Positions 31,482 to 41,407 of a stretch of DNA of 64,000 bases are shown here, in pieces. Numbering within the stretch: the stretch's first letter is position 1; every line of letters starts with the position of its first letter. The position numbers and the translations under genes are program-made. This DNA comes from Pectobacterium aroidearum (lineage in GTDB: Bacteria > Pseudomonadota > Gammaproteobacteria > Enterobacterales > Enterobacteriaceae). The stretch lies in the NCBI RefSeq assembly GCF_015689195.1, contig NZ_CP065044.1, positions 4,216,001-4,280,000 of the forward strand, written 5' to 3'. The notes below the pieces were generated by a model, which was given only the letters and a program-made list of their open reading frames with translations, did not search any database and had not been told where the DNA came from.

Positions 31482-31635
31482 TACAGAGGCTTAATTGCCG
31501 ATAAATAGCAGGGTTGAGCCCTGCAAAGAGCCGCTACAGGGGCCGCGGCGATAAGAAAAATACCCCTAATGCTATTGTTAGCGAACTACGCTGACCGACA
31601 CCAACCCAAATACTCTGAAGTGTGGATACCGTCTT

Positions 31636-33474
31636 ATGGAGCAAAACCCGCAGTCACAGCTGAAGCTGCTTGTCACCCGTGGTAAGGAGCAAGGCTACCT
31701 GACCTATGCTGAGGTCAATGACCATCTGCCGGAAGATATCATCGACTCGGATCAGATCGAAGATATCATCCAGATGATTAACGACATGGGCATCCAGGTG
31801 ATGGAAGAAGCACCGGATGCAGACGATCTGTTGCTGGCCGAAAACACCAATGATGCCGATGAAGATGCGGCAGAGGCTGCTGCGCAGGTTCTATCCAGCG
31901 TTGAATCGGAAATTGGTCGCACTACCGATCCGGTTCGCATGTACATGCGTGAAATGGGTACCGTTGAACTGTTGACGCGTGAAGGCGAGATCGATATCGC
32001 CAAACGTATCGAAGACGGTATCAACCAGGTTCAGTGCTCTGTTGCCGAGTATCCTGAAGCCATCACTTACCTGCTGGAACAATACGATCGCGTTGAAGCG
32101 GGCGAAAGCCGCCTGTCCGACCTGATCACTGGTTTCGTCGATCCTAATGCGGAAGAGGACATTGCCCCTACCGCGACGCACGTTGGCTCCGAGCTTTCGA
32201 GCGAAGAAATGGATGATGACGACGAAGAATCCGAAGACGACGACGATTCTGAAGACGATAACAGCATCGATCCTGAACTGGCGCGTGAGAAGTTCACCGA
32301 GCTGCGTGATCAATATGAAACCACACGCAAGGTGATCAAAGAACACGGCCGCAGCCATGCGCTGGCAGTACAAGAAATCCTGAACCTGTCTGAAGTCTTC
32401 AAACAGTTCCGTCTGGTGCCGAAACAGTTCGATTTCCTGGTTAACAGCATGCGTTCCATGATGGATCGCGTCCGTACTCAGGAACGTTTGATCATCAAAC
32501 TGTGCGTTGAACAATGCAAAATGCCGAAGAAAAACTTCGTCACCATGTTCACCGGTAATGAAACCAACAGCACCTGGTTTGCCGCAGCCGTCGCGATGGG
32601 CAAGCCTTGGTCTGAAAAGCTGAATGATGTTGAAGAAGACGTCACCCGCAGCCTGCAAAAACTGCAACAGATCGAAGAAGAAACCGGTCTGACGATCGAG
32701 CAGGTGAAAGACATCAACCGCCGTATGTCGATTGGTGAAGCAAAAGCACGTCGCGCCAAGAAAGAAATGGTGGAAGCCAACCTGCGTCTGGTTATTTCTA
32801 TCGCGAAGAAATACACCAACCGCGGCTTGCAGTTCCTCGATCTGATTCAGGAAGGCAACATCGGTCTGATGAAAGCGGTAGATAAGTTTGAATATCGCCG
32901 TGGCTATAAATTCTCGACCTATGCAACCTGGTGGATCCGTCAGGCAATCACCCGTTCTATCGCCGATCAGGCGCGTACCATCCGTATTCCGGTACACATG
33001 ATTGAGACGATCAACAAACTGAACCGTATCTCTCGTCAGATGTTGCAGGAAATGGGTCGCGAGCCGACGCCGGAAGAGTTGGCTGAGCGTATGCTGATGC
33101 CGGAAGACAAGATCCGTAAAGTGCTGAAGATCGCGAAAGAGCCGATTTCTATGGAAACCCCGATTGGTGATGATGAAGATTCACATCTGGGCGATTTCAT
33201 CGAAGATACGACGCTGGAGCTGCCGCTGGATTCCGCAACGTCGGAAAGCCTGCGTTCTGCGACACATGACGTCCTGGCTGGCCTGACCGCACGTGAAGCG
33301 AAAGTCCTGCGCATGCGTTTCGGTATCGATATGAACACCGACCATACGCTGGAAGAAGTGGGCAAACAGTTTGACGTTACACGTGAACGTATTCGTCAGA
33401 TCGAAGCGAAAGCGCTGCGTAAACTGCGTCACCCAAGCCGTTCCGAAGTGCTGCGTAGCTTCCTGGATGATTAA
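31636..33474 (+). CDS. rpoD: RNA polymerase sigma-70 factor RpoD
   Basis: 612-residue housekeeping sigma factor. Region 1.1 is at the N-terminus. A strongly acidic non-conserved stretch lies around 185-215. Region 2 has [19 protein letters not shown] and the -10-binding [10 protein letters not shown]. Region 4 has the -35 helix-turn-helix [17 protein letters not shown]. It ends with LDD and is followed by a strong terminator. Length matches E. coli (613). Confidence 0.98.
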   Translation: MEQNPQSQLKLLVTRGKEQGYLTYAEVNDHLPEDIIDSDQIEDIIQMINDMGIQVMEEAPDADDLLLAENTNDADEDAAEAAAQVLSSVESEIGRTTDPVRMYMREMGTVELLTREGEIDIAKRIEDGINQVQCSVAEYPEAITYLLEQYDRVEAGESRLSDLITGFVDPNAEEDIAPTATHVGSELSSEEMDDDDEESEDDDDSEDDNSIDPELAREKFTELRDQYETTRKVIKEHGRSHALAVQEILNLSEVFKQFRLVPKQFDFLVNSMRSMMDRVRTQERLIIKLCVEQCKMPKKNFVTMFTGNETNSTWFAAAVAMGKPWSEKLNDVEEDVTRSLQKLQQIEEETGLTIEQVKDINRRMSIGEAKARRAKKEMVEANLRLVISIAKKYTNRGLQFLDLIQEGNIGLMKAVDKFEYRRGYKFSTYATWWIRQAITRSIADQARTIRIPVHMIETINKLNRISRQMLQEMGREPTPEELAERMLMPEDKIRKVLKIAKEPISMETPIGDDEDSHLGDFIEDTTLELPLDSATSESLRSATHDVLAGLTAREAKVLRMRFGIDMNTDHTLEEVGKQFDVTRERIRQIEAKALRKLRHPSRSEVLRSFLDD

Positions 33475-33517
33475 TTCATCCCTTAGCCAATCCACACGAT
33501 AAATAGTCATATCCCAG

Positions 33518-33546
33518 ATAACCCCGGTCCGCCGGGGTTATTTTTT
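33518..33546 (+). terminator. rpoD intrinsic terminator
   Basis: ATAACCCCGG, loop TCCG, CCGGGGTTAT followed by a run of Ts, 43 bases past the rpoD stop and between convergent rpoD and mug. Confidence 0.92.
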
Positions 33547-33570
33547 GCCTGTAGAACGCTCAGGTTGGAT

Positions 33571-34074
33571 TTACGCCTTATCCTGCAACGCCTGATGCAG
33601 TTCCTGATAGGACGCCACCAGCGACTCCAGCGTCGCACGATTCAACCCGCTTGGGTTCGGCAGCACCCACACCTGTGTTTCGCCAATATTCAGCGACTGA
33701 CGCCCCCATGAGACCTTTTTGATACCAAACGCCTGACTGAACGCCTGCTTCCCCAGCACGGCCAGCGCACGCGGTTGATAGCGTTCCATCTTCTCGACAA
33801 TCGCATTGCCGCCTTGCAGCAATTCATCTCGTCCCAGTTCGGTAGCTTCAACCGTAGGGCGATCCACCAGCATGGTGATGCCGCATCCGGTATCCAGCAT
33901 ATGCTGTTCTTCCGCGGGCGTTAGCAAACGTTCGGTAAAACCTGCATGATGAATCACTTTCCAGAAGCGATTACTGGGGTTCGCGAAGTGGTAACCGTGA
34001 TGGGCCGTCGACAGCCCAGGGTTAATGCCGCAGAAAACCACCTGAAGATTCATGGCCAGAATATCGGTAATCAT
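33571..34074 (-). CDS. mug: G/U mismatch-specific DNA glycosylase Mug
   Basis: 167-residue uracil-DNA glycosylase family member that removes uracil opposite G and ethenocytosine. It has the GINPGLS active motif at about 15-21 with Asn in the catalytic place, and the NPSGLNR insertion loop near 140. Convergent with rpoD and divergent from tRNA-Ile2, as in E. coli. Confidence 0.96.
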   Translation of the reverse strand: MITDILAMNLQVVFCGINPGLSTAHHGYHFANPSNRFWKVIHHAGFTERLLTPAEEQHMLDTGCGITMLVDRPTVEATELGRDELLQGGNAIVEKMERYQPRALAVLGKQAFSQAFGIKKVSWGRQSLNIGETQVWVLPNPSGLNRATLESLVASYQELHQALQDKA

Positions 34075-34214
34075 CTCTTTCCCTACTTACGTTGACTACA
34101 GACATCGTAAATTCTGATAAGAATAACAACAAGCTATCTTGAGTATAAAACCATCACCCGGCAGATAGGCTATAGACCTCCCCCCGCACATTACCGTATA
34201 ATCATCGCCCATTC

Positions 34215-34290
34215 GGCCCCTTAGCTCAGTGGTTAGAGCAGGCGACTCATAATCGCTTGGTCGCTGGTTCAAGTCCAGCAGGGGCCACCA
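34215..34290 (+). tRNA. ileX: tRNA-Ile2 (CAT anticodon, lysidine-modified)
   Basis: 76-base tRNA with anticodon CAT in the loop ACTCATAAT and encoded CCA. It matches E. coli ileX essentially base for base as I recall it, and lies beside mug as ileX does. Position 34 would be converted to lysidine by TilS so that it reads AUA rather than AUG. Confidence 0.95.
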
Positions 34291-34298
34291 AATTCAAG

Positions 34299-34328
34299 GA
34301 GTTGCGTTAGTAGCGCAGCTCTTTTTTT
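34299..34328 (+). terminator. tRNA-Ile2 terminator
   Basis: GAGTTGCG (34299-34306) pairs with CGCAGCTC (34314-34321), one G-U pair, followed by seven Ts. Confidence 0.85.
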
Positions 34329-34420
34329 GCTTATCGGATTAATAGATAAAGCGACTGACGCCACCTCATCAAGAAACTCCACGTTTCACGTGTAAGGCAA
34401 TCAAGCCGATAACGGGCAAC

Positions 34421-37400
34421 TCAGTACACATCGCGTACGTAGCGTTTGTCCTGCGCCATTTTTGCCACATAGGCTACCGCTTGTTCACTGTTCATACCGC
34501 CATGTGCCTGCGCAACCTGCCGGAGCGCCAAGTCCACGTCTTTAGCCATACGGCTGGCATCACCGCATACGTAGAAATGCGCCCCCTCCTCCAGCCAGCG
34601 CCATAGTTCAGCGCCCTGCTCACACATACGGTGCTGGACATAAATTTTCTCGTGTTGGTCACGAGAAAAGGCCGTATCCAACCGATGCAGATAACCATCA
34701 CGCTGTAGTTTCTCCAGCTCCTCACGATAGTAGAAATCGGTCGCCGCATACTGCTCACCAAAAAATAGCCAATTTTTACCTTGTGCCTTCGTCGCCTGAC
34801 GTTCTTGCAGAAAAGCCCGGAAAGGTGCGATACCCGTGCCAGCCCCCACCATGATGATGGGCGTATCAGGGTGTTGAGGAGTGCGAAAATGGGCTGACTT
34901 TTGGATGAAAATAGGCACCATACCCGACTCTGCTGCGCGGTCAGCCAGAAAGGTTGAACACACACCGCCACGCGATTGCCCTTCAACACCATAACGCACC
35001 GTCGAGACGGTCAGGTGGATCTGATGCGGGGTAACTTTTGGGCTGGACGAAATCGAGTATAAACGCGGCTGAATGCGCTTAAGTACGGTTAGCAATTCGT
35101 CAGCCTGAACCTGAATCGGAAACGCCTGTAGCACATCAACAATCTGCCGTCCCCACAGCCACTGTTTAAGTTCCTCCTTACGTTCCTCTTTCAACAGGTC
35201 GGCCAGTGCCTCATGACCCGAGCGTTGACTCACAAACTGCAAAAACTCCGGCGTGATACGGGCAATCTCGACATGCTGGGATAACACCTCAGCCAGCGTC
35301 ATGTCACCTTTATCCTTGACGGTCACCACGGTAGCAGGCGAAAGCTTGAGCGCTGAGAGTATCTCAGTCACCAGCTCAGGGCTGTTCGTCGGCCAGATGC
35401 CGAGCGCATCGCCCGCTTCGTAGCTCACATTGCTGTCTGCAATATCAAAGGCGAATTGCCGGGTTTCTTTTTCCGCTCCAGGCGCATTAAGCCGCTGATT
35501 GATAACAAGGCGGGCGGGCAGAGGCGCATTCCTGCTAAAAATGGGAGCCGATGCCGCAGTAAGCACCGGCGCGTCGGCGTCATCCTCGTCAGCCACTGTC
35601 ACCATTGCAGCGATAGCGGCCCGATTCGCCGCTGGCGCAGGTACTCCTGCAAGCGCGTTGACCATACTGTCGAGCCAGGCTGTTGCTGCCTCCTGATAAT
35701 CCGGTTCACAGTCGATTCGTGCTAACAGACGCTGCGCCCCCAGCGCCTCTAACCGAGCATCAAGCTCGCGGCCAAAGCCGCAAAACTGATCGTAGTTTGA
35801 ATCTCCCAATGCCAACACGGCGAACACCATTTCCGTCAGTCTGGGGGCCGTTTCCGCCTGCAATGCCGTCCAGAAATTCATGCCATTATCGGGAGGATCG
35901 CCGTCACCAAACGTGCTAGCGATAAAGAGTACACGCGGTATCGCAGGCAAATCAGCAATCGTGACGCTGCCCATCTCAGACAGCATCACAGTATGTCCCT
36001 CTGCTTTCAGGCGTTCAGCACACTGTGCCGCGAAACTTTCCGCATTGCCGGTCGATGATGCCCATAAAACCAAAACGGGCGACGGCGATGATGCAGGAAC
36101 TGCGGGCGCGACAGGAGCCGACGCAGGCAGAGCAGCAATACCGCCATCAGGCAACCAGGTTCGGGCAAAAAGCCCTGCCAGCATGCCGTCGAGCATCAGG
36201 CGTCTGGAGGGTTCCAATGGTGCCGTGGCAGGCAGCACGGGCACGCCACCAGCCAACCGTGATGCATCGGTACGCAACGCGGCAATGTACCCTTGCAGAT
36301 AGTGCTGTTCGTGCGCACTCAACGTCAGCGTTGGAGGAGCATCCAGACCGAGTAGCGTGGCCAGCGCATCAATGTGTTTCATGTCGAGCTCCTTGATATC
36401 GTTGTTCGGCGTGTCCACGTCAGCCTGTTTCGATACGGGCAACGCAACCGGATGGCTCTCCCGCTCAGGGGAAATGCGCGATACGGGTTCAGCGATCCGA
36501 GTCAATGCCACGGCGCAAAACTTGAATTCAGGCTGTTGGGAAATAGGATCAATGGCATCGCTGGTGACCGCATTAATGGCCAGATCGTCACCAAAGACAT
36601 CATTCCAGTGGAAAGGCGCAAAGCAGTTTCCAGGACGTACGCGATCGGTGACAACGGCAGGGAGTACCGCATGTCCTCGGCGTGAACGCACTTCCACACG
36701 ATCCTTATCGTGAATGCCAAGCGCGCTGGCATCTTCAGGATGCACTTCAATGAAAGGCCCTGGGTTGAGCTTGTTGAGCGTCGGAATCTTTCCGGTTTTC
36801 GTCATCGTGTGCCACTGGTGCTGCAAGCGACCGGTATTCAGTACAAACTGAAAGTCGTTATCCGGCATCTCGGCGGGTGACATATGCGGTCGGGGGAGGA
36901 ATATCCCTTTACCGCTTTCGGTCGCAAAAACAAGCCGTGGCCGCGTGCCGTCTGGTAACGCTTTTAGCGTTTGACTCACACCGTCGTTGAGGTAGCGAAC
37001 GGGATGACGATGGTTGTCATCATCTGGCGGACAAGGCCACTGCAATGGTGCCTGCCGCAAGCGCTCGTAGCTGGCGCCACGAATGTCATAACCGGTTTTG
37101 GGGTTCCATGCCTGCTTGATTTCTTCAAACACCTCAGCGGCCGAACCGTAGCTAAACCCTTGCGCATAGCCCATCTCGCAGGCGACTTTAGCAATGATTT
37201 GCCAGTCAGCCATCGCCTCGCCGGGTGGATCAACGGCCTTTTGCATCAGCGTCAAATTCCGCTCGGAGTTAATCATCACGCCCTCTGCTTCAGCCCACAG
37301 TGCGCCGGGTAGCAGAATATCGGCATAACGATTGGTTTCGGTATCGAGGAAGGCGTCTTGTGTGATGACCAGCTCGGCGGCTTGCAACCCAGCAATCACG

Positions 37401-38650
37401 TTCTTGCGATTAGGCACCGTCGCAACCGGATTGGTACAGATAATCCAGCATGCCTTGATCTTGCCCGCCATCATGTCTTCAAACATGGCTACGGTGCCCC
37501 CACCCAGCTCGGTGCGTAAGGTGCCAGCGGGTACGTTCCAAAGCGCTTCAATAGCCGCCCGATCTTTCTCTACCAATACCGAGCGTTGCCCCGGTAATCC
37601 CATCCCCATATAGCCCATTTCGCGTCCGCCCATCGCATTGGGCTGTCCCGTCAGAGAAAACGGGCCACTGCCGGGGCGGCAAATCGCCCCCGTGGCTAAA
37701 TGCAGGTTACAGATCGCATTGGTATTCCAGGTACCATGCGTGCTCTGGTTAAGCCCCATCGTCCAGCAACTCATCCACGCCGACGCGGTGCCGATCCATT
37801 CTGCCGCCTTGCGGATATCCGCTTCCGGCAACCCGGTTATCTCCGCGACCGTCTCAGGACGATAGTCGTCAAGGAACGCGGGCATCGCTTCCCACCCTTC
37901 GGTAAACTCGGCGATAAACGCAGGATCGCTGTGTCCGTTCTGGACAAGCAGATAGAGCAGGCCGTTGAGCAACGCTAAATCCGTGCCGGGCTTGATGTGC
38001 AGGAACAGGTTCGCTTTGTCCGCGGTGGCATTACGGCGTGGATCGACCACGATGAGCTTGGCCCCTGCTTTAACGCGATCCATCATCCGCAGGAACAGGA
38101 TAGGATGACAGTCGGCCATGTTCGCCCCGATGACAAAAAAGACATCGGCGTGGTCAAAATCCTGATAGGAACCCGGCGGCCCATCCGACCCCAGAGAGAG
38201 CTTGTAGCCACTCCCCGCGCTTGCCATACAAAGGCGTGAGTTTGACTCAATGTTATTGGTACCGATAAACCCCTTGGCAAGCTTATTAGCCAGATATTGA
38301 GACTCCAGCGACATCTGACCGGAGACATAAAGCGACACCGCATCAGGGCCGTGAGTATCAATGATCGTCCGTAGCCGCCGTGCGGTTTCCTTAATCGCCT
38401 TATTCACATCAACCCTGACGGATTCGTGCTGACGATCCGCCCGCAAGTAGGCATGTTCCAGCCGTCCTGATTCGGCAAGCGCCTGACCACTGGTATTTCC
38501 CTTCGTGCACAGTCGCCCGAAGTTGGTGGGGTGCGTCTTGTCGCCTGACACCTTGATCACGCGATTGTCTTTTACCTCCATCACCACACCGCAGCCGACC
38601 CCACAATAGGGACAGACACTCTTCACACACGTTGAGGATTTGGCATTCAT
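34421..38650 (-). CDS. fused assimilatory nitrate reductase / sulfite-reductase-type flavoprotein
   Basis: 1409-residue fusion. Residues 1 to about 720 are a NasA-type molybdopterin nitrate reductase with an N-terminal [4Fe-4S] site (CPYCGVGCG at 13-21, LCTKG near 47) and Mo-bis-MGD signatures such as VIGANMADCHPI and TGQPNAMGGREMGYMG. After a linker there is a CysJ-like part: an internal MKHIDALA near 757, flavodoxin domain from about 855 (LWASSTGNAES), FAD domain with RLYSISSSP near 1197, NADPH site GAGTGIAPFRAF near 1270 and the CysJ-like end RYVRDVY. One chain could thus pass electrons from NADPH through FAD, FMN and FeS to molybdenum and reduce nitrate to nitrite. No frameshift is needed. 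AGGAGG lies before the ATG at 38650. Nitrite reductase and nitrate transporter genes are not in the window. Confidence 0.93.
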   Translation of the reverse strand: MNAKSSTCVKSVCPYCGVGCGVVMEVKDNRVIKVSGDKTHPTNFGRLCTKGNTSGQALAESGRLEHAYLRADRQHESVRVDVNKAIKETARRLRTIIDTHGPDAVSLYVSGQMSLESQYLANKLAKGFIGTNNIESNSRLCMASAGSGYKLSLGSDGPPGSYQDFDHADVFFVIGANMADCHPILFLRMMDRVKAGAKLIVVDPRRNATADKANLFLHIKPGTDLALLNGLLYLLVQNGHSDPAFIAEFTEGWEAMPAFLDDYRPETVAEITGLPEADIRKAAEWIGTASAWMSCWTMGLNQSTHGTWNTNAICNLHLATGAICRPGSGPFSLTGQPNAMGGREMGYMGMGLPGQRSVLVEKDRAAIEALWNVPAGTLRTELGGGTVAMFEDMMAGKIKACWIICTNPVATVPNRKNVIAGLQAAELVITQDAFLDTETNRYADILLPGALWAEAEGVMINSERNLTLMQKAVDPPGEAMADWQIIAKVACEMGYAQGFSYGSAAEVFEEIKQAWNPKTGYDIRGASYERLRQAPLQWPCPPDDDNHRHPVRYLNDGVSQTLKALPDGTRPRLVFATESGKGIFLPRPHMSPAEMPDNDFQFVLNTGRLQHQWHTMTKTGKIPTLNKLNPGPFIEVHPEDASALGIHDKDRVEVRSRRGHAVLPAVVTDRVRPGNCFAPFHWNDVFGDDLAINAVTSDAIDPISQQPEFKFCAVALTRIAEPVSRISPERESHPVALPVSKQADVDTPNNDIKELDMKHIDALATLLGLDAPPTLTLSAHEQHYLQGYIAALRTDASRLAGGVPVLPATAPLEPSRRLMLDGMLAGLFARTWLPDGGIAALPASAPVAPAVPASSPSPVLVLWASSTGNAESFAAQCAERLKAEGHTVMLSEMGSVTIADLPAIPRVLFIASTFGDGDPPDNGMNFWTALQAETAPRLTEMVFAVLALGDSNYDQFCGFGRELDARLEALGAQRLLARIDCEPDYQEAATAWLDSMVNALAGVPAPAANRAAIAAMVTVADEDDADAPVLTAASAPIFSRNAPLPARLVINQRLNAPGAEKETRQFAFDIADSNVSYEAGDALGIWPTNSPELVTEILSALKLSPATVVTVKDKGDMTLAEVLSQHVEIARITPEFLQFVSQRSGHEALADLLKEERKEELKQWLWGRQIVDVLQAFPIQVQADELLTVLKRIQPRLYSISSSPKVTPHQIHLTVSTVRYGVEGQSRGGVCSTFLADRAAESGMVPIFIQKSAHFRTPQHPDTPIIMVGAGTGIAPFRAFLQERQATKAQGKNWLFFGEQYAATDFYYREELEKLQRDGYLHRLDTAFSRDQHEKIYVQHRMCEQGAELWRWLEEGAHFYVCGDASRMAKDVDLALRQVAQAHGGMNSEQAVAYVAKMAQDKRYVRDVY

Positions 38651-38719
38651 GGCTGCCTCCTATCGGATTAGCATGTCACAGCCCGCGAAAGCAGTGCTGC
38701 AACGGGCAAATCCAGACAT

Positions 38720-38779
38720 AAAAAAACGTCCACATCCTCCTGCTCTCGCTGTAATGCGAAAAGCATGATGATGTGGACG
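38720..38779 (-). terminator. leader terminator upstream of the nitrate reductase fusion
   Basis: On the minus strand GCGTCCACATC and GATGTGGACG form a 10-bp outer stem followed by seven Ts, about 70 bases before the start codon. The upstream arm shares GTCC with the second ANTAR-type hairpin, so the two folds exclude each other. Confidence 0.85.
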
Positions 38780-38821
38780 CCGTTGTCCTGACCGAGGCTT
38801 CACTCACCGTTGAGGTAAGCC
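38775..38821 (-). promoter_or_regulatory. ANTAR-type antiterminator leader, two AxxGxx hexaloop hairpins
   Basis: On the minus strand hairpin P1 (38821-38796) has the stem GGCUU...CUC / GAG...AAGCC with a hexaloop AACGGU. Hairpin P2 (38788-38775) has the stem GGAC/GUCC with a hexaloop AACGGC. Both loops carry A at position 1 and G at position 4, the published recognition features for ANTAR proteins such as NasR and EutV. P2 overlaps the 5' arm of the terminator. A NasR/NasT-type protein binding P1-P2 should prevent termination when nitrate is present. The regulator gene is not in the window. Confidence 0.75.
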
Positions 38822-38844
38822 TGCGGAGTTGCTATGCGTTAATA

Positions 38845-38860
38845 AGCAAATTGCATGCCA
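38845..38860 (-). promoter_or_regulatory. candidate sigma-54 promoter of the nitrate reductase gene
   Basis: Minus-strand TGGCATGCAATTTGCT has GG and GC separated by exactly 10 bases, matching the -24/-12 pattern TGGCAC-N5-TTGCW. Transcription would start near 38834, about a dozen bases before hairpin P1, as expected for a leader-controlled transcript. Confidence 0.7.
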
Positions 38861-38924
38861 CCGCTGTGTACCACCAGATATAGCGAGGAGAAACGTAAAG
38901 CAATGGAGACCCGCGCAGCCCGCT

Positions 38925-38941
38925 TGCATCACGATGGTGCA
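38925..38941. promoter_or_regulatory. candidate NtrC binding site
   Basis: TGCATCACGATGGTGCA closely matches the 17-base NtrC dyad TGCACC-N5-TGGTGCA. It lies roughly 90-107 bases upstream of the inferred start, the usual enhancer distance for sigma-54 promoters. Confidence 0.65.
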
Positions 38942-39064
38942 GGTTAAGAGGGCTCGCGTGCATTTTTGGTTCATCTGCCATCAGGCGATAGCACGACGGT
39001 GAAGAAGAACCGGTATGCCATATCAACATGGTCTACCGGCTTGATGCGGGGAACGCAGGCTAAG

Positions 39065-39568
39065 TCAGCGACCGATCGGCTGGTAGCCCTGCCATTCCGG
39101 TGTGAAGGGGGTGCCAGTTGCACAAGGTGTCAGATGAATATACAGGCCGCCGATTTTTTCCAGCAGCAGGCAGTCATCCACATCCTTAAGGTTGTCTTTA
39201 TGCTGATGCAGCGCGCCATTCAGGAGCGATGCCAATCCTTTCGATTTTGCTTCTTGTGCACTCTTCGCCACAAATAAATCGAACGCATGCAGCTCCGCCA
39301 GCGTTGACGGATGGTAAGCGCCGGCGTTAACAAAAAAGAGTCGGTTGTCGTCCGCAGGCCGCGTGTCTGAAAGGGTAACGGTATAACCATCCGACCATAC
39401 TACGCGCGCATACCCATCAATATGCACTTTATCGGGGTCACCAAACCACGCGTCCCGGAGCGCGGGCCACGCATCCTCTGGCTTCTCAGCCGCCACAAAC
39501 TGGATATCGTGAACTTCGATATTCGACTTCCCCGCATTCCCTCCCAGATAAAACATATACAGATGCAC
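39065..39568 (-). CDS. DUF1543 domain-containing protein
   Basis: 167-residue soluble protein of the DUF1543 family: N-terminal MHLYMFYLGG then H-D-IQFV, and a second half (LRLF-type repeat beginning RLFFVNAGAY) consistent with the family's duplicated fold. No catalytic role is established. The start is a GTG at 39568 with GGAG about nine bases upstream. Same strand as the nitrate reductase gene, but 414 bases with a separate promoter lie between them, so no functional link is claimed. Confidence 0.8.
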   Translation of the reverse strand: MHLYMFYLGGNAGKSNIEVHDIQFVAAEKPEDAWPALRDAWFGDPDKVHIDGYARVVWSDGYTVTLSDTRPADDNRLFFVNAGAYHPSTLAELHAFDLFVAKSAQEAKSKGLASLLNGALHQHKDNLKDVDDCLLLEKIGGLYIHLTPCATGTPFTPEWQGYQPIGR

Positions 39569-39724
39569 GGTATTTTCTCCTTATATGACGTCAGGCATCG
39601 GCTACATTATCTCACATTCGTTATATTTTTTTATACATAGCGATAAAGCCAGAAAGCGCCCTGCCTTTTCCTTGAGGGCCTCCCATCCTCCCATGTAGTG
39701 TCGATGTGGCATCCACAGAGATGT

Positions 39725-39740
39725 CGTGACCGGAGTCACA
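39725..39740. promoter_or_regulatory. candidate CRP site upstream of the 6-phospho-beta-glucosidase gene
   Basis: CGTGACCGGAGTCACA fits TGTGA-N6-TCACA with one mismatch and is about 55 bases upstream of the RAT element. It implies catabolite control of the beta-glucosidase gene. Confidence 0.55.
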
Positions 39741-39793
39741 TAACCAAACGGGGGCATTGCCGCAGAAATTCAGGATTGTATAGTGGTCCGATA

Positions 39794-39869
39794 AGACGTT
39801 ACCGCCAATGGCGGGCGAGACTTGGGCAGAGGTGAGTAGTGATACTCTCTTCTGCCCAAGTTTTTTTTT
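39794..39869 (+). promoter_or_regulatory. BglG-type RAT and overlapping terminator before the beta-glucosidase gene
   Basis: Bases 39794-39823 resemble the ribonucleic antiterminator of the BglG/LicT/SacY family: GTTACCGCC, loop, GGCGGGCGAGACTT. The last bases overlap the 5' arm of an intrinsic terminator, CTTGGGCAGA (39821-39830) with TCTGCCCAAG (39851-39860), followed by nine Ts. Binding of an antiterminator to the RAT should block the terminator. Almost the same RAT core (GACGTYACC...GGGCGAGACYT) precedes the PTS gene. Confidence 0.75.
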
Positions 39870-39928
39870 GCCTGTCATTCGGCGGTTCCCAGCACGGAGC
39901 CACAGGCCGGCGCAGAGTAATGATGTAG

Positions 39929-41338
<1,410 letters not shown>

Positions 41339-41407
41339 TCCTATAGAACATAAGATAATAGAGAAAATCAGACGGCGTGTTCACATTGCGCCGTCTGATT
41401 ACGTGTA

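Noticed and set aside
31891-32997. 368-codon open frame on the minus strand inside rpoD
   Set aside because: It is a shadow of the strongly biased rpoD coding sequence; its translation has no family likeness and rpoD is certain.
38832-39029. 65-codon minus-strand frame upstream of the nitrate reductase gene
   Set aside because: It covers the NtrC and sigma-54 sites and the leader, and its translation has no protein-like pattern.
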